A stretch of DNA of 64,000 nt from a bacterium (GCA_017396695.1 JAFQLC010000018.1:1-64000); one strand, 5' to 3'; positions 17,439-25,632 are shown, numbered from the stretch's first letter. The notes: generated by a model not told the origin, from the letters alone. Translations and numbers: made by a program.

Positions 17439-18182
17439 TTAATCTTGGAAAGTTTTGAAAACTGTTTCTACGTTTTTTTCAATTACTTTTTTAACAGATT
17501 CTAATTCTGTTTGGAGTGCGTCTTGTTCTGTGTCTAATTGACGAAGTTGAAGTTCAAGAGTTCTATCTTCAATTTGTAATTTTTCTGTTCTTGCGTGTAA
17601 TTCTTGAATTCTTTGGTTATATGCATTAGTTTCTAATTGAGATTTTTTTAGTGCTTCATCGTAAGCTTGTTCGTTATAAACAACTGTTGAAGATGATGAA
17701 AACTCAGGAGCATCCGCAGCCAATTTATAATTACCTGACTTGTCTCCACTTAGTGCTAACTTTAAAGATTCACTAATCGAAGCGTCGACAACATCAATAT
17801 CAGAAATTACCGTTGGAATTGTTACTTCATCTGTAAGACCACCAAGCGCTGCTGTTCCACCAAATACTTGTGCAACACCATCTTTATAATATTTGAAAGT
17901 TACATCGTATCTCCCTGGGTCTTTTGTAGATTCAGAATAGCTGTTTATATAAAATTCTGTGTTTTTTCCATTAACCATGGTTTCAAATGTAGCTGTGTCT
18001 TGGTAATAATCATATACAGAAGGAGTGATTGGTGCTTTCAATTTCATCATTTCGTTATATATATTCGCTGATTCATTTGCAAGGTTTGTTCTTGCTTGGT
18101 TTACCATTTGACCTTGAAATTCAACGTTAGATTTTCTTGCAGTAAGTGATAAATATCTTGCTTGAGATGCTGCAATACCCAT
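17439..18182 (-). CDS. conserved-looking coiled-coil protein, possibly axial/surface
   Basis: A 247-aa protein. The N-terminus MGIAASQARYLSLTARKSN, followed by a region of 35-40 polar heptad-like residues, and a long coiled coil at the C-terminus (about 185-240, QRIQELHARTEKLQIED) enclose a beta-rich middle. Helical ends around a variable centre is the plan of flagellar axial and other type-III-exported proteins, and there is no Sec signal. I associate the MGIAASQAR start with Melainabacteria/Elusimicrobia-type proteins from memory only. AGGAGAA precedes the ATG and a perfect TATAAT is 21 bases upstream. It forms a two-gene unit with the Gly-rich protein gene. Confidence 0.75.
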   Translation of the reverse strand: MGIAASQARYLSLTARKSNVEFQGQMVNQARTNLANESANIYNEMMKLKAPITPSVYDYYQDTATFETMVNGKNTEFYINSYSESTKDPGRYDVTFKYYKDGVAQVFGGTAALGGLTDEVTIPTVISDIDVVDASISESLKLALSGDKSGNYKLAADAPEFSSSSTVVYNEQAYDEALKKSQLETNAYNQRIQELHARTEKLQIEDRTLELQLRQLDTEQDALQTELESVKKVIEKNVETVFKTFQD

Positions 18183-18203
18183 AATATTCTCCTAAAAGTT
18201 ATT

Positions 18204-18209
18204 ATTATA
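18204..18209 (-). promoter_or_regulatory. -10 box upstream of the 247-aa gene
   Basis: TATAAT on the minus strand preceded by CTG, 21 bases before the ATG and just ahead of AGGAGAA. No good -35 is seen. Confidence 0.55.
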
Positions 18210-18308
18210 CAGTTACGATAACGACAAAAACCGTTTTTTATTTCAAAAAAAAATAAAAAATAGTCTTTTTACTGTATAAAATTAAGGATAATTCTTAAAA
18301 AGTCAAAA

Positions 18309-18662
18309 TTATATTTCAATAATTTTATTTGAACCATCAACATGAATTACTTTAGGTTCAAAATTATTATATTCTTCATCATTCATTGAAGCATATGCCA
18401 CAATTATGACTTTATCGCCAACTGATACTTTTCTTGCAGCTGCACCATTTAAGCAAATAACGCCTGAATTTTCTTCACCTTCAAGAACATATGTGTAAAA
18501 TCTTTCACCGTTATCAATATCTAAAATATCAACTTTTTGATTAACTCGAATGCCTGAAGCTTTAAGCAAAGCTTTATCTATTGTAATTGAGCCAATGTAG
18601 TTAATATCAGCTTGAGTTACTGTTGCTCTATGAATTTTTGCGTATAAATATTCCATTTCCAT
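18309..18662 (-). CDS. panD: aspartate 1-decarboxylase
   Basis: Pyruvoyl enzyme (117 aa) converting L-aspartate to beta-alanine for pantothenate and CoA. The self-cleavage site is G24-S25 in NYIGSITID. Ser25 becomes the pyruvoyl group, at the same number as in E. coli PanD, which supports the ATG at 18662 over the one two codons later. [20 protein letters not shown] is also typical. A TAAAAT box preceded by TG ends 6 bases before that ATG, so the mRNA is probably leaderless. It is a single gene, divergent from the 106-aa gene. Confidence 0.95.
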   Translation of the reverse strand: MEMEYLYAKIHRATVTQADINYIGSITIDKALLKASGIRVNQKVDILDIDNGERFYTYVLEGEENSGVICLNGAAARKVSVGDKVIIVAYASMNDEEYNNFEPKVIHVDGSNKIIEI

Positions 18663-18819
18663 AAAATTATTTTACATCAAAAATAAAAATTGAAATTTTT
18701 TAATAATTAACTATTGTGAATTTAAAGTTTTGTAAAAATTTAACTTCGGTATATATATTAACTTTTATTTTTAAAATTTTATTATACTATTTACATGCGC
18801 ATAGAAAAAAGGAAATATA

Positions 18820-19140
18820 ATGGAAGTTGTCCAATTGCTCGAAATGAGCACAAATGAAGGTAAAAATTATGGTAATCGTTTCTTTAAATTTTTTTATTAC
18901 GACAAATTTTATTTGATTGATAATTTAAAAGTTGACGTGTTGTTTAGAATTTTAAAAATTAAAACCAAAAACAAAGATTTAACAGGAAAAAATACAGATT
19001 ACGATGCAATTCAAAAAGAATTTCTTGAAGCAATTGCAGAAAAAAATATTCTTAGCGAATATAGTGTTTTGGCGCCTGAACTTTTGGATTTAGTCAGCCA
19101 ATTCCAATCAAAACCAATGATTTCAAGAAAACACAAATAA
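18820..19140 (+). CDS. hypothetical protein, 106 aa
   Basis: A soluble, charged protein with a good ribosome binding site (AAAAAAGGAAATATA before the ATG). The N-terminal half is beta/aromatic (FFKFFYYDKFYLID). The C-terminal half is helical (QKEFLEAIAEKNILSEY). No motif is recognised, and no cysteines or membrane helix. It is transcribed alone and ends at a terminator shared with fabI, so it is very likely expressed. The function is unknown. Confidence 0.72.
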   Translation: MEVVQLLEMSTNEGKNYGNRFFKFFYYDKFYLIDNLKVDVLFRILKIKTKNKDLTGKNTDYDAIQKEFLEAIAEKNILSEYSVLAPELLDLVSQFQSKPMISRKHK

Positions 19141-19170
19141 AAATTGCCCTCTGAAACAAAGAGCAATTTT
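19140..19170. terminator. terminator between the 106-aa gene and fabI
   Basis: A hairpin AAAATTG-cc-CTCT / AGAG-CAATTTT (two bulged C residues, 7-base loop), with A/T tracts on both flanks. It can serve both converging genes. Confidence 0.7.
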
Positions 19171-19189
19171 GTAATTATTTTAAAAATAT

Positions 19190-20005
19190 TTATAAAGACA
19201 TGTTCACGTTGTCTAAAGCTTTCATTTCATCGAGTGAAGCAAAAACAGAACTTGCACCACAATCTACATAATGAACTTGACCTGTAACACCTGACGATAA
19301 GTCAGAAGTCAAGTATAAACCTGCTCTTCCAATATCTTCAAGGGTAGGTGTTCTTTTGAGCGGTGCTTTTAGAGCATTTGCTTTGAGCATTCTGTCAAAA
19401 CCTGAAATACCTTTTGCTGCCATTGTTTTCATAGGCCCAGCAGATAAACAGTTGCATCTGATATTATATTTACCGAGGTCAACTGCAATATATCTTGTCG
19501 AAGATTCAAGAGCCGCTTTTGCAACGCCCATGATGTTGTAGTTCGCAACTGCTTTTTCACCACCAATATATGAAAGCGCAAGAATTGCACCGCCACCTGA
19601 TTTTTCCATTTGAGGCTGAGCATATTTTGAGATTGTAAGAAGCGAGTATGCACTAACGTGCATTGCCAAATCCCAACCTTCTTTAGATGTCAAATAAAAT
19701 TCGCCTTCTAAGTCTTCTTTGTTTGCAAAAGCAACCGCATGAACCACAAAATCTAAAGAATCATAATTTTTTGCATATTCTTCAAACACTGCTTTAACTG
19801 CGTCGTCATCTGTAACATCGCATTCCATGCACATTTTAGCATTCATCGATTCAGCAATTGGACGAACTCTTTTTTCCATAACAGGACTTGCGTATGTGAA
19901 CGCAATTTCAGCACCTTGTGCATATAATGCTTCTGCAATTGCATTTGCTATACCGAATTTATTTGAAACGCCAAATATTATGCCTTTTTTACCTTGCATT
20001 AACAT
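19190..20005 (-). CDS. fabI: enoyl-[acyl-carrier-protein] reductase (NADH)
   Basis: Short-chain dehydrogenase (271 aa) that performs the last reduction of each fatty-acid elongation cycle. The FabI-type cofactor loop is GKKGIIFGVSNKFGIA. The catalytic pair is the Tyr and Lys of Y-x6-K in NYNIMGVAKAALE, preceded by LSYIGGEKAV. The substrate loop has SAGPMKTMAAKGI. Length is slightly above the usual 258-262 aa. It follows aroF by 22 bases and is probably co-transcribed with it. The ribosome site (AGGAG) is clear. Confidence 0.95.
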   Translation of the reverse strand: MLMQGKKGIIFGVSNKFGIANAIAEALYAQGAEIAFTYASPVMEKRVRPIAESMNAKMCMECDVTDDDAVKAVFEEYAKNYDSLDFVVHAVAFANKEDLEGEFYLTSKEGWDLAMHVSAYSLLTISKYAQPQMEKSGGGAILALSYIGGEKAVANYNIMGVAKAALESSTRYIAVDLGKYNIRCNCLSAGPMKTMAAKGISGFDRMLKANALKAPLKRTPTLEDIGRAGLYLTSDLSSGVTGQVHYVDCGASSVFASLDEMKALDNVNMSL

Positions 20006-20027
20006 TTTTTACTCCTTTCTAACAAAA

Positions 20028-21065
20028 TTAACCATTCATTTTGTTATCGTAATCAATTCTTCCTATTAATTTATTTAATTTTCTTGTTACTTCTTTGAAT
20101 TGTTCAATTGTGAGGCTTTGTGCACCGTCTGATGAAGCGTGGTCTGGGTCGTGGTGAACTTCCATCATAAGACCATGTGCGCCTGCAATTAGTGCTGCTT
20201 TTCCCATAGGTTCAATTAAATATCTTTTGCCAGTGCCATGTGATGGGTCAACAATTATTGGCAAGTGCGAATATTTACGAATTACAGGAACTGCCGCAAT
20301 ATCAAGCGTATTTCTTGTGAAAGAATCGTCAAAGCTTTTAATTCCTCTTTCGCAAAGAATTACATTGTGGTTGCCATGGTACATAATATGTTCTGCCGCA
20401 AGTAAAAATTCACGAATTGAAGCAGCGCCACCTCGTTTTAACATAACAGGTTTTTTAGATTGCCCTAAAGCTTTCAAAAGCTTAAAGTTTTGCATATTTC
20501 GAGCACCAACTTGCAATACATCTGCATATTTTTCAATTAATGGAATATCAACTGTATCCATAACTTCAGTAATTACTAACAAGCCTGTTGCTTCTCTTGC
20601 ACGAGCAAGATATTGCAAGCCTTTTTCTTCCAAACCTTGAAAATCATAAGGAGAAGTTCTTGGTTTAAATGCTCCGCCTCTTAAAAATTCGCAACCCATT
20701 TCTTTTGCAGCAATTGCAACTTTTAAAAGTCCTTCGTATTCTTGTTCAACACTACATGGTCCAACCATCAAAACTGGTTTTGTGAGCCCGCCAATTTTAA
20801 CTCCGTTTGGGAAAGTTATAATTGTATCGTGGTCTTGCGCTTGTTTTGCCGCAAGTTTATATGGTTCTTGAATAAATTTTACATCGTGAACACCATCTAA
20901 AGAAGATATTGCATGTCCGTTTATAAGTCTTTTATCGCCAATCGCTGCAATTACTGTTAAAACTTCGCCTCTGTTTAAATTAATTTTAAAACCATGGCTT
21001 ATTAAATATTCTTCTACCTTCGAAATTTGCGCTTCTGTCGCTTTTGGCTCCATTACTACTATCAT
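20028..21065 (-). CDS. aroF: 3-deoxy-7-phosphoheptulonate (DAHP) synthase, type I beta
   Basis: First enzyme of the shikimate pathway (345 aa), condensing PEP and erythrose-4-phosphate. A ferredoxin-like regulatory N-domain (about residues 1-70) precedes the (beta/alpha)8 barrel with MVGPCSVE, LRGGAFKPRTSPYDFQG, PVMLKRGG and IVDPSHGTGKR. This is the layout of the Thermotoga/cyanobacterial subclass, in which the N-domain mediates feedback control. AGGGGATAAAAA precedes the ATG. It is upstream of fabI on the same strand. Confidence 0.95.
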   Translation of the reverse strand: MIVVMEPKATEAQISKVEEYLISHGFKINLNRGEVLTVIAAIGDKRLINGHAISSLDGVHDVKFIQEPYKLAAKQAQDHDTIITFPNGVKIGGLTKPVLMVGPCSVEQEYEGLLKVAIAAKEMGCEFLRGGAFKPRTSPYDFQGLEEKGLQYLARAREATGLLVITEVMDTVDIPLIEKYADVLQVGARNMQNFKLLKALGQSKKPVMLKRGGAASIREFLLAAEHIMYHGNHNVILCERGIKSFDDSFTRNTLDIAAVPVIRKYSHLPIIVDPSHGTGKRYLIEPMGKAALIAGAHGLMMEVHHDPDHASSDGAQSLTIEQFKEVTRKLNKLIGRIDYDNKMNG

Positions 21066-21170
21066 TTTTTATCCCCTAATTGTCATTTTTTCTTTATTAA
21101 AACACAAAATTTAGATATTGTCGAAAATTGAATTGTAATATATAATGAAAGAAAAAATAAAGGAGCAAAA

Positions 21171-21518
21171 ATGGCGAAAAATGCTGATACAGTGCCAATA
21201 GAGGTATTTATTCTAACAAAAGACCACGACATCAAAGGCACAGTTCACGTTTCAAAATATACAAACACAAACAGAGAATTAACTGACTTATTAAATGATA
21301 AAGACAAAAGATTTATCGCTGTAACTAATGCTGAAATTATGTCAAAAAATTCTTCTGCAGCACCAAGAAAATATGACTTTTTAGAAGTGCATGTTGATGC
21401 TATTTTGCTTGTGCACCCTTCAAATCAGGTTATTTTCAAAGAAACTTCAAAAGCTCAAGAAGATATCCAAAGATTCAGAGAATTAAGAAACAGACTTTCT
21501 CAAACAAAACCTTTTTAA
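21171..21518 (+). CDS. hypothetical protein, 115 aa
   Basis: A soluble protein beginning MAKNADTVPIEVFILTKDHD, with beta-strands to about residue 90 and a helical end (EDIQRFRELRNRLSQ). The layout (modified ligand-type N-domain, a statement such as DFLEVHVDAILLVHPSNQVIF in the centre) looks like a conserved small beta-barrel protein, but I cannot name a family. AAAGGAGCAAAA precedes the ATG. It is a single gene, followed by a separate promoter and an RNA gene. Confidence 0.72.
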   Translation: MAKNADTVPIEVFILTKDHDIKGTVHVSKYTNTNRELTDLLNDKDKRFIAVTNAEIMSKNSSAAPRKYDFLEVHVDAILLVHPSNQVIFKETSKAQEDIQRFRELRNRLSQTKPF

Positions 21519-21536
21519 ATTTTTTAAAGAAAGTAT

Positions 21537-21565
21537 TTGACGAGAAAACATGTTCTTGCTATCTT
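21537..21565 (+). promoter_or_regulatory. sigma-70 promoter of the hairpin RNA
   Basis: -35 TTGACG (21537-21542), 17-base spacer, -10 TATCTT (21560-21565), among the best promoter matches in the window. The spacer contains AAAACATGTT (21545-21554), a motif that recurs elsewhere. Confidence 0.7.
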
Positions 21566-21571
21566 ATTACA

Positions 21572-21686
21572 TGTCCTAAGGGATATTGAAAATTTAATAA
21601 GCAGTGGAGCACGGTTTCGTTCTAACCGCCAAGGTTCCTCACCTTGCCGCTTAGAACTCACACACTAAGTCTTATTCAATTTTTTA
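21572..21686 (+). ncRNA. candidate small structured RNA with UCCUC loop
   Basis: A noncoding segment of about 115 bases with its own promoter and a terminal T tract. The core is a 17-bp helix (21619-21635 with 21641-21657) broken only by two C-C mismatches, closed by the 5-base loop TCCTC. Outer helices AGTG/CACT (21603-21606 with 21663-21666) and AATAAG/CTTATT (21596-21601 with 21671-21676) enclose an asymmetric bulge. T6 follows, so the outer helix doubles as terminator. The loop could pair with GAGGA Shine-Dalgarno sequences. It lacks the SRP RNA tetraloop region and is too short for 6S RNA. A regulatory RNA is the best guess. Confidence 0.7.
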
Positions 21687-21726
21687 AACAAAAAACAAAT
21701 TTTGTATTAAAAAATTTTCATAAGAT

Positions 21727-21802
21727 GCGCTTGTAGCTCAGCCGGTAGAGCACTCCCCTTTTAAGGGATAGGTCGCGCGTTCGAATCGCGCCAAGCGCAC
21801 CA
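21727..21802 (+). tRNA. tRNA-Lys (anticodon TTT)
   Basis: A complete 76-base cloverleaf. Acceptor GCGCTTG pairs with CAAGCGC. The D arm is GCTC/GAGC, and the anticodon loop is CTTTTAA with anticodon TTT. The T arm is GCGCG/CGCGC with loop TTCGAAT, discriminator A, and CCA is encoded. The first anticodon-stem pair is a C-T mismatch. A strong terminator follows. Confidence 0.97.
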
Positions 21803-21807
21803 TTTTA

Positions 21808-21833
21808 AAAAAAGAGCCAAAGGGCTCTTTTTT
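21808..21833. terminator. bidirectional terminator
   Basis: AAAAAAGAGCC (21808-21818) pairs with GGCTCTTTTTT (21823-21833) around a 4-base loop. It ends tRNA-Lys on the plus strand and the HD-domain gene on the minus strand. Confidence 0.9.
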
Positions 21834-21845
21834 ATTGCAAAATTT

Positions 21846-22652
21846 TTATGCAGTAACTGCTTTTTCTGTTGGTTCAGGGTCTTTAAAGCCGAGTGCATCT
21901 TTCAAGATTTGCAAATATTCGCCCTTTATTCTTCCTTCTTTAACTTCATCGTCTAATATTTCAAATGCTTGCTTTGGTGTAAATGCGCCTTTGTATGGTC
22001 TAACGGATGTGAGTGCGCTATATCTGTCCGCAATTTTTACAATATCGCATAATTTTCCGCCAGCTCCATCTTTGTGGTGATTAAGAGCAACATCTAGGGC
22101 CTCTTTATCTGCACCAAGACCTTTTAATATTTCATATCCGAGTTCAGAGTGAGTATTAATTATTTCTCGCTCTCTTGGATCAAGTCCAAATGGTTTGTTT
22201 AAAATTTCATCTTGAATAAGAGTTTTGCCTATGTCGTGTAAGGTTGCAGCTTCTTCTAATTTATACATTTCTTCGTTATTTAGCTTAAGCCCTTTGCCAA
22301 TCATTACTGCATATTCGTATGTTGTTTGAATATGATGTTTATCAAAATGTTCAATTATGCCTTTTTCTACATGCGGAACTGCTTCGTTTCCCGCACAAAT
22401 TTCTTTGATTCTGTCGTTTATTACTGAATTAATTTTGTCAGCATCATAGTATTCACTATAACACTTGTCAAAATCGAATGTTTGAGTTGTTTTTGTGAAA
22501 GAATCTTTTTTATTTACTGCATCAATTTGTTCTTGTCGAACATCAGAGATGCCACGAAATGGGAGTATGCTTTTTGGCAAAATATGCCCAATAGTGCTTG
22601 TAACACTAATTTTTGGCATTTTGTTTGCCGCCGTAATACCATTTAAAACCAT
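21846..22652 (-). CDS. HD-domain (HD-GYP-like) phosphohydrolase
   Basis: 268 aa. An unusual N-terminus of about 55 residues carries L30-P31-F32-R33-G34. The HD domain (about 105-245) has the metal-binding HDIGK, NTHSELGYEIL, NHHKDGAGG and IADRYSALTSVRPYKGAFT. These follow the order of HD-GYP c-di-GMP phosphodiesterases, but the GYP residues after the HH motif are missing (GAGGKLCDI instead). The substrate may therefore differ or c-di-GMP activity may be lost. AAAGGAAAGGATT precedes the ATG. The N-terminal motif is shared with two other proteins in the window. Confidence 0.85.
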   Translation of the reverse strand: MVLNGITAANKMPKISVTSTIGHILPKSILPFRGISDVRQEQIDAVNKKDSFTKTTQTFDFDKCYSEYYDADKINSVINDRIKEICAGNEAVPHVEKGIIEHFDKHHIQTTYEYAVMIGKGLKLNNEEMYKLEEAATLHDIGKTLIQDEILNKPFGLDPREREIINTHSELGYEILKGLGADKEALDVALNHHKDGAGGKLCDIVKIADRYSALTSVRPYKGAFTPKQAFEILDDEVKEGRIKGEYLQILKDALGFKDPEPTEKAVTA

Positions 22653-22731
22653 CTAAAATCCTTTCCTTTATAAATTAATAAAAACATTTTGCATGAAAAA
22701 ATTGCATGTTTTTGCCCATGTTTTTAAAAAT

Positions 22732-23925
22732 TTAACATTGTTTGTTTTTGAGCTCTTTCAATTCTTTTTGGAATGGAGAGATTTCAATAATTTTATTAAT
22801 GACTTTTGGTAAATTTTCAATAACGTAATCAATTTCTTCTTCTGTTGTATTGTGGGAAAGTGAAAAACGAATGCTACCATGAAGCGCTGTAAAGGGCACA
22901 TTTTGCGCTCTTAAAACATGGCTTGCCTCAAGATCTCCCGTAGTGCATGCGCTACCTGAGCTTGCACAAATTCCAAGGTCGTTTAAATAAAGAAGAATGA
23001 GTTCTCCTTCAACATATTGAAAACCGATGTTTGTTGTATTTGGCACTTTATTTTCGGCTTTTGAGTTTAAAATTGCATTATAAACGTTATCCAAAATACC
23101 TTTTTCGAGCTTGTCTCTAAGATATGTAATTTTTTTAATTTTTTCATCAAAATTCTGCATACAATTTTTTGCAGCTTCACCCATTGCAACAATATACGGC
23201 ACATTTTCTGTGCCTGCTCTAAGCATTCTTTCTTGATGGCCACCAATTAAAAGTGGTGGGATTTTCACCCTTCTTTTAATGTAAAGTGCACCAATTCCTT
23301 TTGGTGCGTGGAATTTATGACCAGAAATTGAAGCAAAATCAACTTTTGTTTCTTTAAGATTCATTTTCACTTTGCCTGCAACTTGCACACAGTCTGAAAA
23401 AACAAGTGTTTCTGGGTTAATTTCTTTAACCACTTCAGCAATTTCAGTTATCGGGAAAATTGCTCCGGTTTCATTATTGGCATGCATAACCGAAACAAGC
23501 GCTGTATCTGGTCTTATGGCATTTTTTAATTCTTCTAAATTAAGCTCACCACACTCGTTTACACCAATATATGTCGCCTCGTAACCGTTTTCTTCCAATT
23601 CTTTATAGAGGTTTAAAACGCAATGGTGTTCAACTTCGGTTGTAATGATATGTTTTTTATCTTTATTTATTGCAAGTGCACCTCGAATTGCCATATTGGC
23701 ACTTTCTGTTCCGCAAGATGTGAAGATGATTTCATTTGGAGTTTCTGCACCCATAAAATCTTTTATTGTTTCTCTTGCTTCTTGAATAGCATCGTGAGAA
23801 ATATGTGCTAAGTCATAGATGCTCGAAGGATTACCATATTTTTCAGAAAAATATGGGAGCATCGAACTAACCACATTTTCATCAACTTTTGTTGTTGCAT
23901 TGTTGTCTAAATAAATAAGTTTCAT
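22732..23925 (-). CDS. nifS: cysteine desulfurase, NifS/IscS type
   Basis: PLP enzyme (397 aa) that removes sulfur from cysteine for Fe-S cluster assembly. It starts IYLDNNATTKVDENV, has the PLP lysine in SGHKFHAPKGIGALY, and the persulfide cysteine in SSGSACTTGDLEASHVL, all typical of the NifS/IscS class. It begins one base after the nifU stop, so the two form an operon. They would supply clusters for the iron-sulfur-rich hydrogenase. Confidence 0.95.
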   Translation of the reverse strand: MKLIYLDNNATTKVDENVVSSMLPYFSEKYGNPSSIYDLAHISHDAIQEARETIKDFMGAETPNEIIFTSCGTESANMAIRGALAINKDKKHIITTEVEHHCVLNLYKELEENGYEATYIGVNECGELNLEELKNAIRPDTALVSVMHANNETGAIFPITEIAEVVKEINPETLVFSDCVQVAGKVKMNLKETKVDFASISGHKFHAPKGIGALYIKRRVKIPPLLIGGHQERMLRAGTENVPYIVAMGEAAKNCMQNFDEKIKKITYLRDKLEKGILDNVYNAILNSKAENKVPNTTNIGFQYVEGELILLYLNDLGICASSGSACTTGDLEASHVLRAQNVPFTALHGSIRFSLSHNTTEEEIDYVIENLPKVINKIIEISPFQKELKELKNKQC

Positions 23926-24480
23926 TTATTTTTGCAATTCCTTATTAACGATATCTTTAACAAAGTTTCTGCATTTCATACAACCCATGCCAGCGCCTGT
24001 TTTCTCCATTACTTCATCAACTGTGCTTGCGCCCTCTTCGATTGATTTTGCGATATCGCCAAGCGATACGTCATAACATTGACACACAATTTTATCTTTC
24101 ACCGGTAACTCCACTTTTTCCCAATTAGCTATTGCCGCTTCTAGTGCTTCTCTTCCCATAACAGAGCAGTGCATTTTTGCAGGAGGAAGCCCACCAAGCA
24201 TTTCTGCAATTTCTTTATTTGTGATTTTTTTTGCTTCTTCAATGGTTTTGCCTATTACCATTTCGGTTAATATGCTAGAAGACGCAACTGCGCTACCACA
24301 ACCAAATGTTTGAAATTTAGCGTCAGTTATCACATTGTTTTCATCTATTTTTAAATATAACTTCAATTGGTCGCCACACTTGAGTGAGCCTGCCACACCA
24401 ACTGCATCAGGATTTTCAATTTCGCCAACATTTTTTGGATTTTTAAAATGTTCTTTAACTTTATCTGTATATTCCCACAT
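23926..24480 (-). CDS. nifU: NifU-like Fe-S scaffold with BFD-type [2Fe-2S] domain
   Basis: About 184 aa. An IscU-like scaffold domain (MWEYTDKVKEHFKNPKNVG; cysteines in LKCGD, FGCGSA and MHCSV) is followed by a bacterioferritin-associated-ferredoxin-like domain with CQCYD and CMKC. The C-terminal thioredoxin-fold domain of full NifU is missing, a common short form. I chose the ATG at 24480, preceded by TTGGAGAAAATT. The upstream in-frame TTG gives a non-typical start. It is the first gene of the nifU-nifS operon. Confidence 0.94.
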   Translation of the reverse strand: MWEYTDKVKEHFKNPKNVGEIENPDAVGVAGSLKCGDQLKLYLKIDENNVITDAKFQTFGCGSAVASSSILTEMVIGKTIEEAKKITNKEIAEMLGGLPPAKMHCSVMGREALEAAIANWEKVELPVKDKIVCQCYDVSLGDIAKSIEEGASTVDEVMEKTGAGMGCMKCRNFVKDIVNKELQK

Positions 24481-24573
24481 AATTTTCTCCAAATTTCACT
24501 TTAATTATATCTAAAAAATACTACGTGTATATGGCGAATTTTTAAAAAATATAGTGCATAATATGAATAAACC

Positions 24574-25095
24574 ATGGACAAAAGTAAAAATTCAACCCCA
24601 TTTAGCCTAAGTAAGGCTCATTTTAAAAACCCTCATTTAACTTTTCAAGAAGTGAGTGTTAATTTTGATGAGAATAATTTTTTCAACACTAAAAAAGAAG
24701 AAGTTGTTCCTGTTATTAAAGAGCCCAAAAAACCTATAAAATCTACAAGGTTGAATGATTATGACGGCAACATTTTAAGTAATGTGGCAACAATTAAACC
24801 AATTAGAAAAACTTTCAAGGAAAAAATTGAAAAAGTTATAAAGCCTAAATTTCAATTACAAAATCTAATTCCAAAATCTTTTGAAGATTTGTTTGCTTTA
24901 TTTTTACCTAGTTTGTATAAATCTACAAAAGTGCGAGAAACATTGAAAAGACTTAAAGAGTTAAATAAAATTGCACATGAGCTTGCAACAACTAAAATTC
25001 CTTATGGCGAAAATAAAGAAAGATATGACGAACTTTTTGAAAGTTTAAAAGAAGCTTGCACAATTCAAACAAAATTAAAGAAAAAGATAAGCTAA
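24574..25095 (+). CDS. hypothetical protein, 173 aa
   Basis: A Lys-rich soluble protein. The N-terminal 95 residues look disordered (KKPIKSTRLNDYDGN). The C-terminal part is helical (about 110-173, ETLKRLKELNKIAHELATT). No signal peptide or domain is recognised. A CATAAT box lies 11 bases before the ATG and no ribosome site is visible, so a very short leader is likely. It is followed by the amidase gene on the same strand, 57 bases away. Confidence 0.68.
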   Translation: MDKSKNSTPFSLSKAHFKNPHLTFQEVSVNFDENNFFNTKKEEVVPVIKEPKKPIKSTRLNDYDGNILSNVATIKPIRKTFKEKIEKVIKPKFQLQNLIPKSFEDLFALFLPSLYKSTKVRETLKRLKELNKIAHELATTKIPYGENKERYDELFESLKEACTIQTKLKKKIS

Positions 25096-25152
25096 AATTA
25101 ATTCTTTGTTAATTTTCCCGTGTTTTTCTACATCTTGTGGTAAAAATAAAAT

Positions 25153-25632
25153 ATGTTGAGGAGAATTATTATTCATTGGACAGCAGGAACTTATTCCCCT
25201 AACCCCTGTGATTTAAAACATTATCATTTTTTAGTAGATAATTCAGGAGAAGTACGCAAAGGTGTTTATGTTCCAGAAGATAATATTTGTTGCAATGACG
25301 GAATTTATGCAGCACATACAAAACAAGGGAACACTGGCTCTATTGGAATTGCAATGTGCGGAATGCATAATTTTAAAAATTCAAATGACACGGGAAGTTA
25401 TCCGCTAACCAAAAAACAGTGCGAATCTTGCTTTAAAGAATGTGCGCGTCTTGTCAAAAAATATAATCTGGAAATTGACAACATTTACACTCACTATGAA
25501 TTTAATAAGTTAAAAAATATCAAAACAGGGAAAATAGATATTATTCATCTTCCGCCTTATCCTGAAATTAAAAAAGATGAAATTTTAGATTTTATAAAAA
25601 ACAAAATTTCTTGGTATCAAACTATCTTATAA
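25153..25632 (+). CDS. phage-type N-acetylmuramoyl-L-alanine amidase (amidase_2/PGRP-like)
   Basis: A 159-aa single-domain peptidoglycan amidase. The start RIIIHWTAGTYSPN and the segment HYHFLVDNSGEVRKGVY are hallmarks of the amidase_2 fold as found in phage lysins. AAHTKQGNTGSIGIAMCGM and YTHYEF supply further conserved positions, including metal-ligand histidines. There is no signal peptide or cell-wall-binding domain, so export would need a holin or another route. A TG-G-TAAAAA box ends 6 bases before the ATG, so the mRNA is probably leaderless. No other phage gene is nearby, so a domesticated lysin is plausible. Confidence 0.85.
   Translation: MLRRIIIHWTAGTYSPNPCDLKHYHFLVDNSGEVRKGVYVPEDNICCNDGIYAAHTKQGNTGSIGIAMCGMHNFKNSNDTGSYPLTKKQCESCFKECARLVKKYNLEIDNIYTHYEFNKLKNIKTGKIDIIHLPPYPEIKKDEILDFIKNKISWYQTIL

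Noticed and set aside
21572..21686. SRP RNA or 6S RNA identity for the hairpin RNA
   Set aside because: The SRP domain IV GGAA tetraloop and AGCAG internal loop are absent on both strands. The RNA is about 115 bases, too short for 6S, and its long helix has no large central bubble.
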